DNA of 64,000 nt from contig CAKPYB010000012.1 of assembly GCA_934202525.1 (NCBI GenBank), positions 1 through 64,000 on the forward strand, in the 5' to 3' direction. The stretch comes from an uncultured Prevotella sp. (GTDB lineage: Bacteria; Bacteroidota; Bacteroidia; Bacteroidales; Bacteroidaceae). The position numbers and the translations under genes are program-made. Below the pieces are notes generated by a model that saw nothing but the letters and a program-made list of their open reading frames with translations, was not told the DNA's origin and did no database searches. Of this stretch, positions 49,841-57,753 are shown piece by piece (the stretch's first letter is position 1; the number at the start of each line of letters is the position of its first letter).

Positions 49841-49906
49841 TTTTGCCAGTTAGCTATTTATATTTTGCCAGTTGGCTATTTATATTTTGCCAGTTGGCTA
49901 TTTTCG
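49841..49906. repeat. 22-bp tandem repeat (3 units)
   Basis: TTTTGCCAGTTGGCTATTTA starts at 49841 (one mismatch), 49863 and 49885: exact 22-bp period. Each unit holds GCCAGTTGGC, a near-palindrome. Confidence 0.9.
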
Positions 49907-49940
49907 TTTCTCCCATCGGCTGTTCCCGATTAAAGAGAAT

Positions 49941-50099
49941 CTAATAATCCTCCATATAACCCTTGGTAAACATATCGTAGGACAGGGCTTCCAGTTCAGA
50001 GAGCGTCATCTGCTCTACCGAATGCTCTATCTTACGTATCAGTTCGTCTCGCTTGAAATCGTCGTCATCGCTCAGGCGCGATGTAAATCTGTTACTCAT
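49941..50099 (-). CDS. 52-residue small protein
   Basis: ATG 50099 to TAG 49943-49941: MSNRFTSRLSDDDDFKRDEL.., ending KGYMEDY. Very acidic N-terminus, one predicted helix (RKIEHSVEQMTLSELEALSYDM). It is preceded by AAAAAAAGATG-type sequence and by the heptad leader element at 50111, as real genes are here. Conserved-looking small cytoplasmic protein; unknown role. It may belong upstream-wise to ribD's neighbourhood but has its own leader. Confidence 0.65.
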   Translation of the reverse strand: MSNRFTSRLSDDDDFKRDELIRKIEHSVEQMTLSELEALSYDMFTKGYMEDY

Positions 50100-50110
50100 C
50101 TTTTTTTAGA

Positions 50111-50165
50111 ATGTTAAGTGTTGAATGTTAAATGTTGAATTGGGCATACGCCCCACTAAATCTGT
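50111..50165 (-). repeat. Heptad leader plus small palindrome (copy of 38785-38846)
   Basis: ATTCAAC/ATTTAAC 7-mers, GGGCATACGCCC hairpin and TAAATCTG in the same order and spacing as before the ABC gene at 38781. Confidence 0.8.
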
Positions 50166-50207
50166 TGCAAATCGCTGGCCGAAGGAAAAAGCAAATCTAT
50201 GAGAAGA

Positions 50208-51197
50208 TTATATCCGCTCATAGGTGTTGATAACATTTCCATCATACGCCTCGTGGCTGATTAACCTGACGTTATGAGGGAGCTTTGGTGCTGGCGTTCC
50301 GTCAGTTACCACGTTTTCCACAGATGTGGATAACAACGTTTCTACCCTGATTTCATCCCAAAGTTCAGCATCGAGGAATGCCTGATGGGTGATGGCGCCT
50401 CCCTCTACTATCAGCGACTGCACCTTATTATTATATAAGTACTGCATAATTTGCTGCAACACTTCCGTCTTGCCACGCGAGAAATCCAAACCTTCGAAAC
50501 AAGGATGATGGCGGTCGATAACCAGGCGCATCGGATCCTTGCCGCTCCAATCTCTAACGTTGAGCTGACTGTGGTCACGCTCATCGGTTACGCGGCCTAT
50601 GAGGATGGCATCGTTCTCGGCACGCAGCTTGTGAGAAAGCATCTTCGTAAAAGGCGAGGAAATAGCCATGCCTCTCCCCCCGTTGTCAAGAAAACCATTC
50701 GCGGTCTGCGCCCATTTCAGGATGATGTAAGGGCGCTGATGGGTGTTGAAGGTGATGAAGCGCTTGTTGAGTTCGAGACATTCCGCCTCCAAAACGCCTA
50801 CTGTTACCTCGATTCCCGCCTCGCGAATTTTCCGGATGCCGCGCCCCTGAACCTTAGCAAAAGGATCTACGCAGCCGCAGACGCATCGCTTTACTCCTTT
50901 TCTTACTATCAAATCGGCACAAGGCGGCGTCTTGCCGTAATGAGAGCAGGGTTCGAGGCTCACATAGATGGTAGCTTGGCTTAATAGATGCTCATCCTCG
51001 GGCTTAATAGATGCAAAGGCGTTGACTTCAGCATGGCCCTCGCCGCATCTTACATGATAGCCCTCGCCGATGATTCTGCCATCCCCGCTCACGATAACGG
51101 CTCCCACCATCGGATTGGGCTTGGCATTCTCTCTTCCGTTCTTCGCCAGCTGCAGACAGCGGCGCATAAACATTTCGTCTATCTTATTCTGTTCCAT
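50208..51197 (-). CDS. ribD: Riboflavin biosynthesis protein RibD (deaminase/reductase)
   Basis: 329 residues. N-terminal deaminase domain (about 5-145) with the zinc site HAEVNAF and PCSHYGKTPPC; C-terminal reductase domain (about 148-329) beginning RPYIILKWAQTANGFLD. Catalyses two steps of riboflavin synthesis: deamination of the diaminopyrimidine and NADPH-dependent reduction of its ribosyl side chain. The reductase part is shorter than in E. coli but complete in motif order. Lies 11 bp after the DUF4143 ATPase gene on the same strand, so it may be co-transcribed with it. Confidence 0.95.
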   Translation of the reverse strand: MEQNKIDEMFMRRCLQLAKNGRENAKPNPMVGAVIVSGDGRIIGEGYHVRCGEGHAEVNAFASIKPEDEHLLSQATIYVSLEPCSHYGKTPPCADLIVRKGVKRCVCGCVDPFAKVQGRGIRKIREAGIEVTVGVLEAECLELNKRFITFNTHQRPYIILKWAQTANGFLDNGGRGMAISSPFTKMLSHKLRAENDAILIGRVTDERDHSQLNVRDWSGKDPMRLVIDRHHPCFEGLDFSRGKTEVLQQIMQYLYNNKVQSLIVEGGAITHQAFLDAELWDEIRVETLLSTSVENVVTDGTPAPKLPHNVRLISHEAYDGNVINTYERI

Positions 51198-51208
51198 TTT
51201 TTCTACAA

Positions 51209-52552
51209 TTAGGGTTGTCTTAATAAAAAAGCCATATACAAAGGAATGGTAAGAAGTTGGTTGCTCCTACCCACATTATAATCGCCTAGTTTAATGGCAT
51301 GAAATACATGATATTTGTCGGGATTGGCAAGAATAGTCTTCGTACTCTTGGTATTTCCATCCTTGGCCTTCACCTCCACCAATACACATTCTCCCTTGTA
51401 ACGTATCACAAAATCAACTTCCAATCCGGAGTCCTTACGGAAATAATACAGTTTTCTCTTCATCTTCGTAAAGATGTCTGCTATCAGATTTTCAAAGATA
51501 GCACCTTTATAACCATAAAGATTACCCTGCAAAATATCAAATTGCGTACCATCTTCCAACATAGACACGAACAAGCCAGTATCTACCATATAAACTTTGA
51601 ATGCATCCTGCATAGCATTTCCATCCAAAGGCAACTCTGTAATATTAAGGTTGCGGCAACGGGTGATGATACCTGCATCTTCTATCCATTGAAGACTACC
51701 CTGATATTGAGAAGCTTTGCTGTTCTTACGCACAACGGCATATTGAAACTTTTTATTTTCCTTACTCAGTTGAATAGGAATCGATTCAAAACATTCTCTG
51801 ATTCTAGATTTATCTGCTTCGTCTGCATATTTTACCATGTCATCCTCGTATTCCGCAATGATATTGCGTTGTTCTTCCAAAACTTTTCCCAAATCATGAT
51901 ATTGAAGAAACAGATTTACAGCTGCAGGCATTCCTCCAACAACAGTATATTGCAGGATCAACTGCCGGAAACGCAAATGTAAAGCATCAGGAACAGGCAT
52001 CTCATTTTCAAAACATTCTTTCACCTTATCAATAACAGGCTCCGTGATACCATTCGCCCATAGAAACTCCTCAAAATCCAAAGGATACATATCTACAATC
52101 TTCTCATATCCTACAGGAATTGAGTTTTTATATGTTTCACCAGCATCTTTACCGGTCCGAGTTCCATACCCTCTCACTCCCAACAAGGATCCTGTGGCAA
52201 TCACATCATACCGCCCATCCATCTGGAAAAATTTCAAAGCAGTACGAGCAGCAGGACATTCCTGTATCTCATCCAATATCAAACAGGTTTGCTTTGGCAG
52301 AAATACACTTCCCGGAATCATCGCAGAAATATTGATGACCATATCATCTACTGCTTTTGATCCCTCGAAAGCTAGAGCATAATCTGAGTTGAGCATGAAG
52401 TTAAGATAAACCACATGCTGATATTTTTCGTGCGCAAATTTCATCACGCTGAAAGTTTTACCACATTGCCTACAACCTTTTATGACAATGGGCTTATGAT
52501 TTTCCTCTTGTTTCCAAGTTAAGAGAACATCTTCAATCTTTCTTTTTAGCAT
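51209..52552 (-). CDS. AAA-family ATPase with DUF4143/PD-(D/E)XK-like C-terminus
   Basis: 447 residues from ATG 52552 (AAAGG five bases upstream; a GTG two codons earlier is possible). Walker A GCRQCGKT, Walker B CLILDEIQEC, GTGSLLGV, and the C-terminal LEVDFVIRYKGECVLVEVKA site. Paralogue of the protein at 32368 along its whole length. It is preceded by an array with the same AAAGTCCCTTG motif and 33-bp period. Function unknown; it may be cotranscribed with ribD. Confidence 0.9.
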   Translation of the reverse strand: MLKRKIEDVLLTWKQEENHKPIVIKGCRQCGKTFSVMKFAHEKYQHVVYLNFMLNSDYALAFEGSKAVDDMVINISAMIPGSVFLPKQTCLILDEIQECPAARTALKFFQMDGRYDVIATGSLLGVRGYGTRTGKDAGETYKNSIPVGYEKIVDMYPLDFEEFLWANGITEPVIDKVKECFENEMPVPDALHLRFRQLILQYTVVGGMPAAVNLFLQYHDLGKVLEEQRNIIAEYEDDMVKYADEADKSRIRECFESIPIQLSKENKKFQYAVVRKNSKASQYQGSLQWIEDAGIITRCRNLNITELPLDGNAMQDAFKVYMVDTGLFVSMLEDGTQFDILQGNLYGYKGAIFENLIADIFTKMKRKLYYFRKDSGLEVDFVIRYKGECVLVEVKAKDGNTKSTKTILANPDKYHVFHAIKLGDYNVGRSNQLLTIPLYMAFLLRQP

Positions 52553-52575
52553 AAGCACCTTTCTATTAGAGTATT

Positions 52576-52674
52576 ACAAAGACTCAAGACTATTTTTCAA
52601 GGGACTTTTCAGAACCTTGCGCCTATTTTCCAAGGGACTTTTCTCGAGTTCACGCCTATTTTCCAAGGGACTTT
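52576..52674 (-). repeat. 33-bp tandem array (3 units) in the ATPase leader
   Basis: Minus-strand AAAGTCCCTTG starts at 52674, 52641 and 52608 (exact 33-bp steps), each followed by GAAAATAGGC or AAAAATAG and a variable remainder. Confidence 0.94.
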
Positions 52675-52680
52675 CGTGGG

Positions 52681-52688
52681 CAAAGATA
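52681..52688 (-). promoter_or_regulatory. TATCTTTG promoter box of the DUF4143 ATPase at 51209
   Basis: Minus-strand TATCTTTG seven bases upstream of the array. A plus-strand TATCTTTG at 52701-52708 stands back-to-back and may give prmC a leadered transcript. Confidence 0.72.
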
Positions 52689-52774
52689 ATAAAATAAAGG
52701 TATCTTTGTATAAGAAAAAGGTGTTTCTTACGATAATTTAACACAGAAATAAGATAAGTAAATCAAGAAAAGCG

Positions 52775-52782
52775 TATCTTTG
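52775..52782 (+). promoter_or_regulatory. TATCTTTG box four bases before the prmC start
   Basis: TATCTTTG, then CGGT, then ATG 52787: same four-base spacing as at 2907-2919, implying a leaderless mRNA. Confidence 0.65.
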
Positions 52783-52786
52783 CGGT

Positions 52787-53824
52787 ATGAAAACGTATCA
52801 ACAACTTTGGCAATCCATTACCCCTCTATATGAGGCGGGCGAAGCACAGGCTATCGTCCGCACCGTGCTCGATGTGAGGTACGGAATGACGCTGACCGAC
52901 ATAATCTGCGGCAAAGTTAATGAATTATCTGCAGATGAAGAAAAAAAACTGGAAGAAATTATCAGAAGACTGCAAAAAGGCGAGCCCGTGCAGTATGTGC
53001 TGGAGCAAGCCGACTTTGCAGGAAGAACCTTCCATGTAGAGCCGGGCGTGCTGATTCCGAGACCCGAAACGGCCGAGCTCTGCGAGTGGATTGTGGAAAC
53101 ACAGAACGAGAACTGGGAAAAAGAAGAGGCAATTATCAGAAAAGAATTTAACATTAGTCCTGACGTTGCCTTTGATGACATCAACATGTTTGAGGCAAAA
53201 GGATGGATCAAGCGCAAATATTTACGTTTGAGATACCTCGTCAAAATGTTACATAGTTATAAAAAAGCTAGTCACACAAAACTTGTCTCTCCTCGACCAA
53301 GAATCATAGACCTCTGTACCGGCTCTGGCTGCATTGCCATTACCCTGAGTCTAGAAATTCCAAATTCAGAAGTTTTAGGAATAGACATTTCCGACTGTGC
53401 CTGCAATGTTGCCACAAAGAATGCCAAGCAGTTAGCGTCGAAAGCATCCTTCAGCAATGACGATATCTTTGACTTGCTTGAAAAGTGTAAAACGAACAGA
53501 AAAGATCATTTTGAAGCAGACATCATCGTGAGCAATCCCCCGTATATCTGCGAAAAGGAGAAGGCAGAGATGGAGAAGAACGTCCTTGATTACGAGCCCG
53601 GTCTCGCCCTCTTTGTACCCGACGAAGATCCTCTGAAATTCTATCGAGCCATCGCCGAATTCGCTTCATTAGAATTGCGAAGCTGGGGCTTGCTCTATTT
53701 CGAAATCAATCCTCTCTACGAAAAGGAGACAAGAGAAATGCTCGAAGGATTTGGCTTCCAGGACATCGAGACCAAAGAGGACTCTTTCGGGAAAAAGAGA
53801 ATGATGAGAGCCATCAAAATGTAA
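52787..53824 (+). CDS. prmC: Release-factor glutamine methyltransferase PrmC (HemK)
   Basis: 345 residues. N-terminal helical domain (1-85), PRPETAEL linker, SAM-binding IDLCTGSGCIAITL (about 180-193) and catalytic NPPY in IVSNPPYICEKEK. Methylates the Gln of the GGQ motif in release factors RF1/RF2. An insertion of roughly 45 residues (about 125-170, with FDDINMFEAKGWIKRKYL) separates CEWIVE from the methyltransferase core and is more AT-rich; most PrmC proteins have only a short linker there. Confidence 0.93.
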   Translation: MKTYQQLWQSITPLYEAGEAQAIVRTVLDVRYGMTLTDIICGKVNELSADEEKKLEEIIRRLQKGEPVQYVLEQADFAGRTFHVEPGVLIPRPETAELCEWIVETQNENWEKEEAIIRKEFNISPDVAFDDINMFEAKGWIKRKYLRLRYLVKMLHSYKKASHTKLVSPRPRIIDLCTGSGCIAITLSLEIPNSEVLGIDISDCACNVATKNAKQLASKASFSNDDIFDLLEKCKTNRKDHFEADIIVSNPPYICEKEKAEMEKNVLDYEPGLALFVPDEDPLKFYRAIAEFASLELRSWGLLYFEINPLYEKETREMLEGFGFQDIETKEDSFGKKRMMRAIKM

Positions 53825-53848
53825 TTAGAAAAAAGTCATAGAATAACT

Positions 53849-53890
53849 AATCATAAAGTTCAATGTTCAAATCTCAAAGTTCAAAGTATA
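53849..53890 (+). repeat. Heptad leader element before recX
   Basis: TAATCATAAAG then AAAGTTC, AATGTTC, AAATCTC, AAAGTTC, AAAGTAT; ends eight bases before ATG 53899. A degenerate copy follows at 54390-54412 before the comF gene. Confidence 0.8.
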
Positions 53891-53898
53891 AAAAGCCG

Positions 53899-54390
53899 AT
53901 GACCGAGCAGCAGGCGCTCCTGAAGCTCACCACCCTCTGTACGCAAGCCGAACATTGCTCGCAAGAGATGATTGACAAGATGAAGAAGTGGGAACTGTCC
54001 GAGGATGCCATCGCCAGAAACATGGAATTCCTGACGCAGAAGAAGTTCATCGACGACGAACGGTTCGCCCGCTTCTTTATCAACGACAAGATAAAATACA
54101 ACAAGTGGGGACGCCGGAAGGTGGAACAGGCGCTATGGATGAAACATATTCCGAAGAATATCTCCGACCCTATCTTCGAAGAGATAGAAGACGACCTGTA
54201 TATGGAAACCCTCCTGCCCCTGATGAAAAACAAATATAAAACCATCAAGGCAAAGAACGACTATGAACGCTCGATGAAACTCATCCGCTTTGCCCTGGGA
54301 AGAGGATACAGCATGGAGGTTATCCACAAATGCATCGACCGGATGAAGGAAGAAGATCTGGGAGAAATCGATTTCGAAGAGGAATTCTAA
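53899..54390 (+). CDS. recX: RecX-family regulatory protein
   Basis: 163 residues from ATG 53899; an ATG 12 codons earlier lies in the leader repeat. Three-helix RecX repeats are visible: ALLKLTTLCTQAEHCSQEMIDKM, FIDDERFARFFINDKIKYNKWGRRKVEQALW, and the third repeat ending IHKCIDRMKEED. RecX binds RecA filaments and limits recombination. Second gene after prmC and before comF in a housekeeping string. Confidence 0.88.
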   Translation: MTEQQALLKLTTLCTQAEHCSQEMIDKMKKWELSEDAIARNMEFLTQKKFIDDERFARFFINDKIKYNKWGRRKVEQALWMKHIPKNISDPIFEEIEDDLYMETLLPLMKNKYKTIKAKNDYERSMKLIRFALGRGYSMEVIHKCIDRMKEEDLGEIDFEEEF

Positions 54391-54427
54391 AGTTCAATAT
54401 CCCAACCTCAAAATTAAGAGTAAAGCC

Positions 54428-55159
54428 ATGCGTACCAGCCTGTTAAGAGACATATTAGATTTATTCTTCCCCCGAACCTGCGCCATCTGCGGAAATGTGC
54501 TCGCTGGCGGGGAGGAGATGATATGCATGAAATGTCTGTTCCGCATGCCGGGAACCGATACCTGGGAACAGCCCTACGACAACGAGATGGCAAAACTCTT
54601 CTGGCATCTGATTCCCATCGAACGCTGCTGCGCCCTCTTCCATCACATCAGTCATGCTACATCGGCAAGAGCCGTCTACCAGCTGAAATACATGTATCAT
54701 CCCGAAATGGGAATCTATCTTGGGAAAATGCTGGCTCAGAAGGGGTTAAACATCCAGTTCTTTGACAGAATAGATGCCATCATCCCCATCCCACTCACCA
54801 GGAAACGACAGAAAGAACGCGGCTATAACCAGAGCCTTCTCATCGCCAAAGGCATCCAGCAACTCACCCATCTGACCATCATCAAGGATGCCGTAAGAAG
54901 GAAAAAGTTTAGCGAAAGCCAAACCCACAAGAACCGGCAGGAAAGACTGGAAAACGTGAGCCAGGTTTTTGAAGCCGCAGCAACCTATCATGACGGGCAG
55001 GGCGAGCACCCCATCACGCAACTTGAGGGCAAACATATCCTCATCATCGACGACGTATGCACCACCGGAGCCACCATCATCTCCTGTGCGGAAACCCTGA
55101 TAAAAGCAGCCGGAAAGATGAAGATAAGCGTGCTGACTGTAGGTTTCGCACACGACTAA
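54428..55159 (+). CDS. ComF-family phosphoribosyltransferase-like protein
   Basis: 243 residues. N-terminal zinc ribbon CAICGNVLAGGEEMICMKC (four Cys, about residues 16-34) and a C-terminal phosphoribosyltransferase fold with the PRPP-binding loop ILIIDDVCTTGATI (about 205-218). Homologues (ComF, GntX) take part in DNA uptake in competent bacteria or in unknown nucleotide-related functions. Followed by a palindrome and the pyrE promoter. Confidence 0.9.
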   Translation: MRTSLLRDILDLFFPRTCAICGNVLAGGEEMICMKCLFRMPGTDTWEQPYDNEMAKLFWHLIPIERCCALFHHISHATSARAVYQLKYMYHPEMGIYLGKMLAQKGLNIQFFDRIDAIIPIPLTRKRQKERGYNQSLLIAKGIQQLTHLTIIKDAVRRKKFSESQTHKNRQERLENVSQVFEAAATYHDGQGEHPITQLEGKHILIIDDVCTTGATIISCAETLIKAAGKMKISVLTVGFAHD

Positions 55160-55177
55160 AGGCCCTTTTTGCCGAGA

Positions 55178-55234
55178 GTTAAAACATTTTAACCCTAAAT
55201 ATAGCCGCCGTGTGCAAAAATCATTGTACCTTTG
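55178..55234 (+). promoter_or_regulatory. Promoter region of the pyrE-argH string with upstream palindrome
   Basis: TACCTTTG at 55227-55234, 37 bp before ATG 55271. A perfect palindrome GTTAAAA-CA-TTTTAAC (55178-55193) lies about 35 bp upstream of it and could be an operator. Confidence 0.7.
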
Positions 55235-55270
55235 CAAAATAATTAATAATAATTTAATCCTTTAAAGATT

Positions 55271-55903
55271 ATGGACAAACTGAAGAAAGAATTCGCATCT
55301 AAGTTATTGAAAGTAAAGGCTATCAAGTTGCAGCCTAATGATCCATTCACATGGGCTTCTGGCTGGAAGTCACCATTCTATTGCGATAACCGCAAGACTC
55401 TCTCATTCCCAGAACTCCGCAATTATGTAAAGCTTGAGCTCGTTCACGCTATCCTGGAGCAGTTCCCAGAGGCTGATGCTGTAGCCGGAGTAGCTACTGG
55501 TGCCATCGCACAGGGTGCTTTGGTTGCAGACGAACTGAACATGCCTTTCGTATACGTTCGTTCTAAACCAAAGGATCACGGTATGCAGAACCTCATCGAA
55601 GGTCAGCTCGACCCTAAGGCTAAGGTTGTGGTAGTAGAAGACCTGATTTCTACCGGTGGCAGCTCACTCAAGGCTGTAGAGGCTCTCCGCAAGAACGGCA
55701 ACGAGATTGTGGGCATGGTAGCTAGCTACACCTATGGTTTCCCTATCGCCGAGAAGGCTTTTGCTGATGCTAACGTGAAGTTGGTTACCCTGACCGACTA
55801 TGAGCACGTAGTGGCAGAGGCTCTGGAAACCGGCTACATCAAGCAGGAAGACGTAGAGTTGCTCCACGAGTGGCGCAAGGACCCAGCTAACTGGAAGAAG
55901 TAA
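55271..55903 (+). CDS. pyrE: Orotate phosphoribosyltransferase
   Basis: 210 residues. N-terminal SGWKSPFYCDNRKTLSFPE and the PRPP-binding VVVEDLISTGGSS (about 119-131) match PyrE; K-residue-rich loop KPKDHG present. Converts orotate and PRPP to OMP in pyrimidine synthesis. Codon use is strongly biased to frequent codons, consistent with high expression. First gene of a string with the SRPBCC-like protein and argH. Confidence 0.95.
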   Translation: MDKLKKEFASKLLKVKAIKLQPNDPFTWASGWKSPFYCDNRKTLSFPELRNYVKLELVHAILEQFPEADAVAGVATGAIAQGALVADELNMPFVYVRSKPKDHGMQNLIEGQLDPKAKVVVVEDLISTGGSSLKAVEALRKNGNEIVGMVASYTYGFPIAEKAFADANVKLVTLTDYEHVVAEALETGYIKQEDVELLHEWRKDPANWKK

Positions 55904-55921
55904 TCAAGCTACCCATCAATA

Positions 55922-56383
55922 ATGAGTACAAGTACATTCGAAAGTAATATCAAACAGATTCCTCACAAGCAGGAATCTGTTTATCGTACATTGAGCGATC
56001 TGAACAACCTGCAGATGCTCAAAGACCGCTTCGAGCAGGTGAAAGACCAGATTCCTGAAGACAAGAGAAAGGAAATGGAAAAACTGAAGGACCTCAAGTT
56101 TGATAGCGACAGCATCTCTATTACCGCACCTATGGTGGGCGAGATTAAGATGCGCATCATCGACCGCGAGGAGCCTAAAACCATCAAGTTTGAAACAGAA
56201 AACAGCCCTGTTCCTTTCAACTTCTGGATTCAGCTGCTCCCTACCGGCGAGTTCTCATGCAAAATGAAACTCACCATCAAGGCAGAACTTAACATGTTTA
56301 TCAAGGGTATGGTGAAGAAGCCATTGCAGGAAGGCATCGAGAAAATTGCTGATGCGCTCGCGATGATTCCTTACCAGGATTAA
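55922..56383 (+). CDS. SRPBCC-like (START/polyketide cyclase fold) protein
   Basis: 153 residues, cytoplasmic. Starts with a beta strand (STFESNIKQIPHKQESVYRTLSDL), alternates strands (SISITAPMVGEIKMRIIDRE, FSCKMKLTIKAELNMFIKG) and ends with a long helix (PLQEGIEKIADALAMI), as in the ligand-binding SRPBCC fold. It is always seen near pyrE in many Bacteroidales by my recollection, but its role is unknown. Gaps of 18 and 14 bp to pyrE and argH suggest co-transcription. Confidence 0.75.
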   Translation: MSTSTFESNIKQIPHKQESVYRTLSDLNNLQMLKDRFEQVKDQIPEDKRKEMEKLKDLKFDSDSISITAPMVGEIKMRIIDREEPKTIKFETENSPVPFNFWIQLLPTGEFSCKMKLTIKAELNMFIKGMVKKPLQEGIEKIADALAMIPYQD

Positions 56384-56397
56384 TAAATAAAGAAATT

Positions 56398-57735
56398 ATG
56401 GCACATAAACTTTGGGAAAAGAACTTCGAAGTAAACAAGGAAATTGAAAGATTCACCGTAGGAAGAGACCGCGAACTCGACCTCTATCTCGCCAAGTATG
56501 ACGTGCTGGGCAGTATGGCGCACATCACCATGCTCGAAAGCATCGGACTCCTGGAGAAAGATGAACTCACCCAGCTCCTTGCCGAACTGAAAAACATCTA
56601 CGCCATCGCCGACAAGGGCGAATTCGTAATAGAAGACGGCGTGGAAGACGTTCATTCCCAGGTAGAACTGATGCTCACCCAGAAACTGGGCGACATGGGC
56701 AAGAAGATTCATTCGGGTAGATCACGCAACGACCAGGTTCTCGTAGACCTCAAACTCTTCACCCGTCATGAGTTGAAGGAGATTGTGGACGCCGTGAAGA
56801 TTCTCTTCGACGAGCTGATTCAGAAGAGCAACCAGTATAAGGACGTGCTGATGCCGGGCTACACCCATCTGCAGGTAGCTATGCCTTCATCATTCGGTCT
56901 CTGGTTTGGCGCTTATGCTGAAGGACTTGCCGATGACATGCTCTTCCTTCAGGCTGCTTACCGCATGACCAACCGCAACCCATTGGGTAGTGCTGCCGGC
57001 TATGGAAGTTCATTCCCTCTGAACCGCACCATGACCACCGAGCTTCTCGGTTTCGACAGCATGGACTATAATGTGGTTTATGCTCAGATGGGCAGAGGCA
57101 AGATGGAGCGCAACGTGGCTTTCGCCATGGCTACCGTGGCAGGAACTTTGGCAAAGATGGCTTTCGATGCCTGCATGTTCAACTGCCAGAACTTCGGTTT
57201 CGTGAAGTTGCCTAAGGAGTGCACCACCGGTTCGAGCATCATGCCACACAAGAAGAACCCAGACGTATTCGAGCTGATTCGCGCCAAGAGCAACAAGCTC
57301 CAGAGCCTTCCACAGCAGGTAATGCTCATCATGAACAACCTGCCAGTAGGCTATTTCCGCGATCTCCAGATTATCAAGGAAGTGTTCCTCCCAGCCTTCG
57401 ACGAGTTGAAGGACTGTCTGCAAATGGCTGCTTACATCATCAACAAGATGGAGGTAAACGAGCATATTCTTGACGATCCTCGCTACGACCCAATGTTCTC
57501 TGTAGAAGAAGTGAACCAGCTTGCAGCCAACGGAATGCCATTCCGTGATGCTTACAAGAAGGTAGGACTGGAAATCGAGGCTGGCGAATTCAAGCCAAAC
57601 AAGGATATTCATCATACTCACGAGGGCAGCATCGGCAATCTCTGCAACGACAAGATTCAGGCGCTGATGGAGCAGACCCTCTCTGAGTTCCACTTCGAGC
57701 GCATGGAGAATGCCGAGAAGAATCTTCTGAAATAA
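56398..57735 (+). CDS. argH: Argininosuccinate lyase
   Basis: 445 residues. Fumarase/aspartase superfamily: HSGRSRNDQV (about 101-110), GYTHLQVAMP and the signature TTGSSIMPHKKNPD (about 279-292) containing the catalytic serine. Splits argininosuccinate into arginine and fumarate, the last step of arginine synthesis. The family usually has about 455-470 residues, so length is normal. Not adjacent to other arg genes here. Confidence 0.95.
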   Translation: MAHKLWEKNFEVNKEIERFTVGRDRELDLYLAKYDVLGSMAHITMLESIGLLEKDELTQLLAELKNIYAIADKGEFVIEDGVEDVHSQVELMLTQKLGDMGKKIHSGRSRNDQVLVDLKLFTRHELKEIVDAVKILFDELIQKSNQYKDVLMPGYTHLQVAMPSSFGLWFGAYAEGLADDMLFLQAAYRMTNRNPLGSAAGYGSSFPLNRTMTTELLGFDSMDYNVVYAQMGRGKMERNVAFAMATVAGTLAKMAFDACMFNCQNFGFVKLPKECTTGSSIMPHKKNPDVFELIRAKSNKLQSLPQQVMLIMNNLPVGYFRDLQIIKEVFLPAFDELKDCLQMAAYIINKMEVNEHILDDPRYDPMFSVEEVNQLAANGMPFRDAYKKVGLEIEAGEFKPNKDIHHTHEGSIGNLCNDKIQALMEQTLSEFHFERMENAEKNLLK

Positions 57736-57753
57736 AGACTGAAAGGTTTCTGC

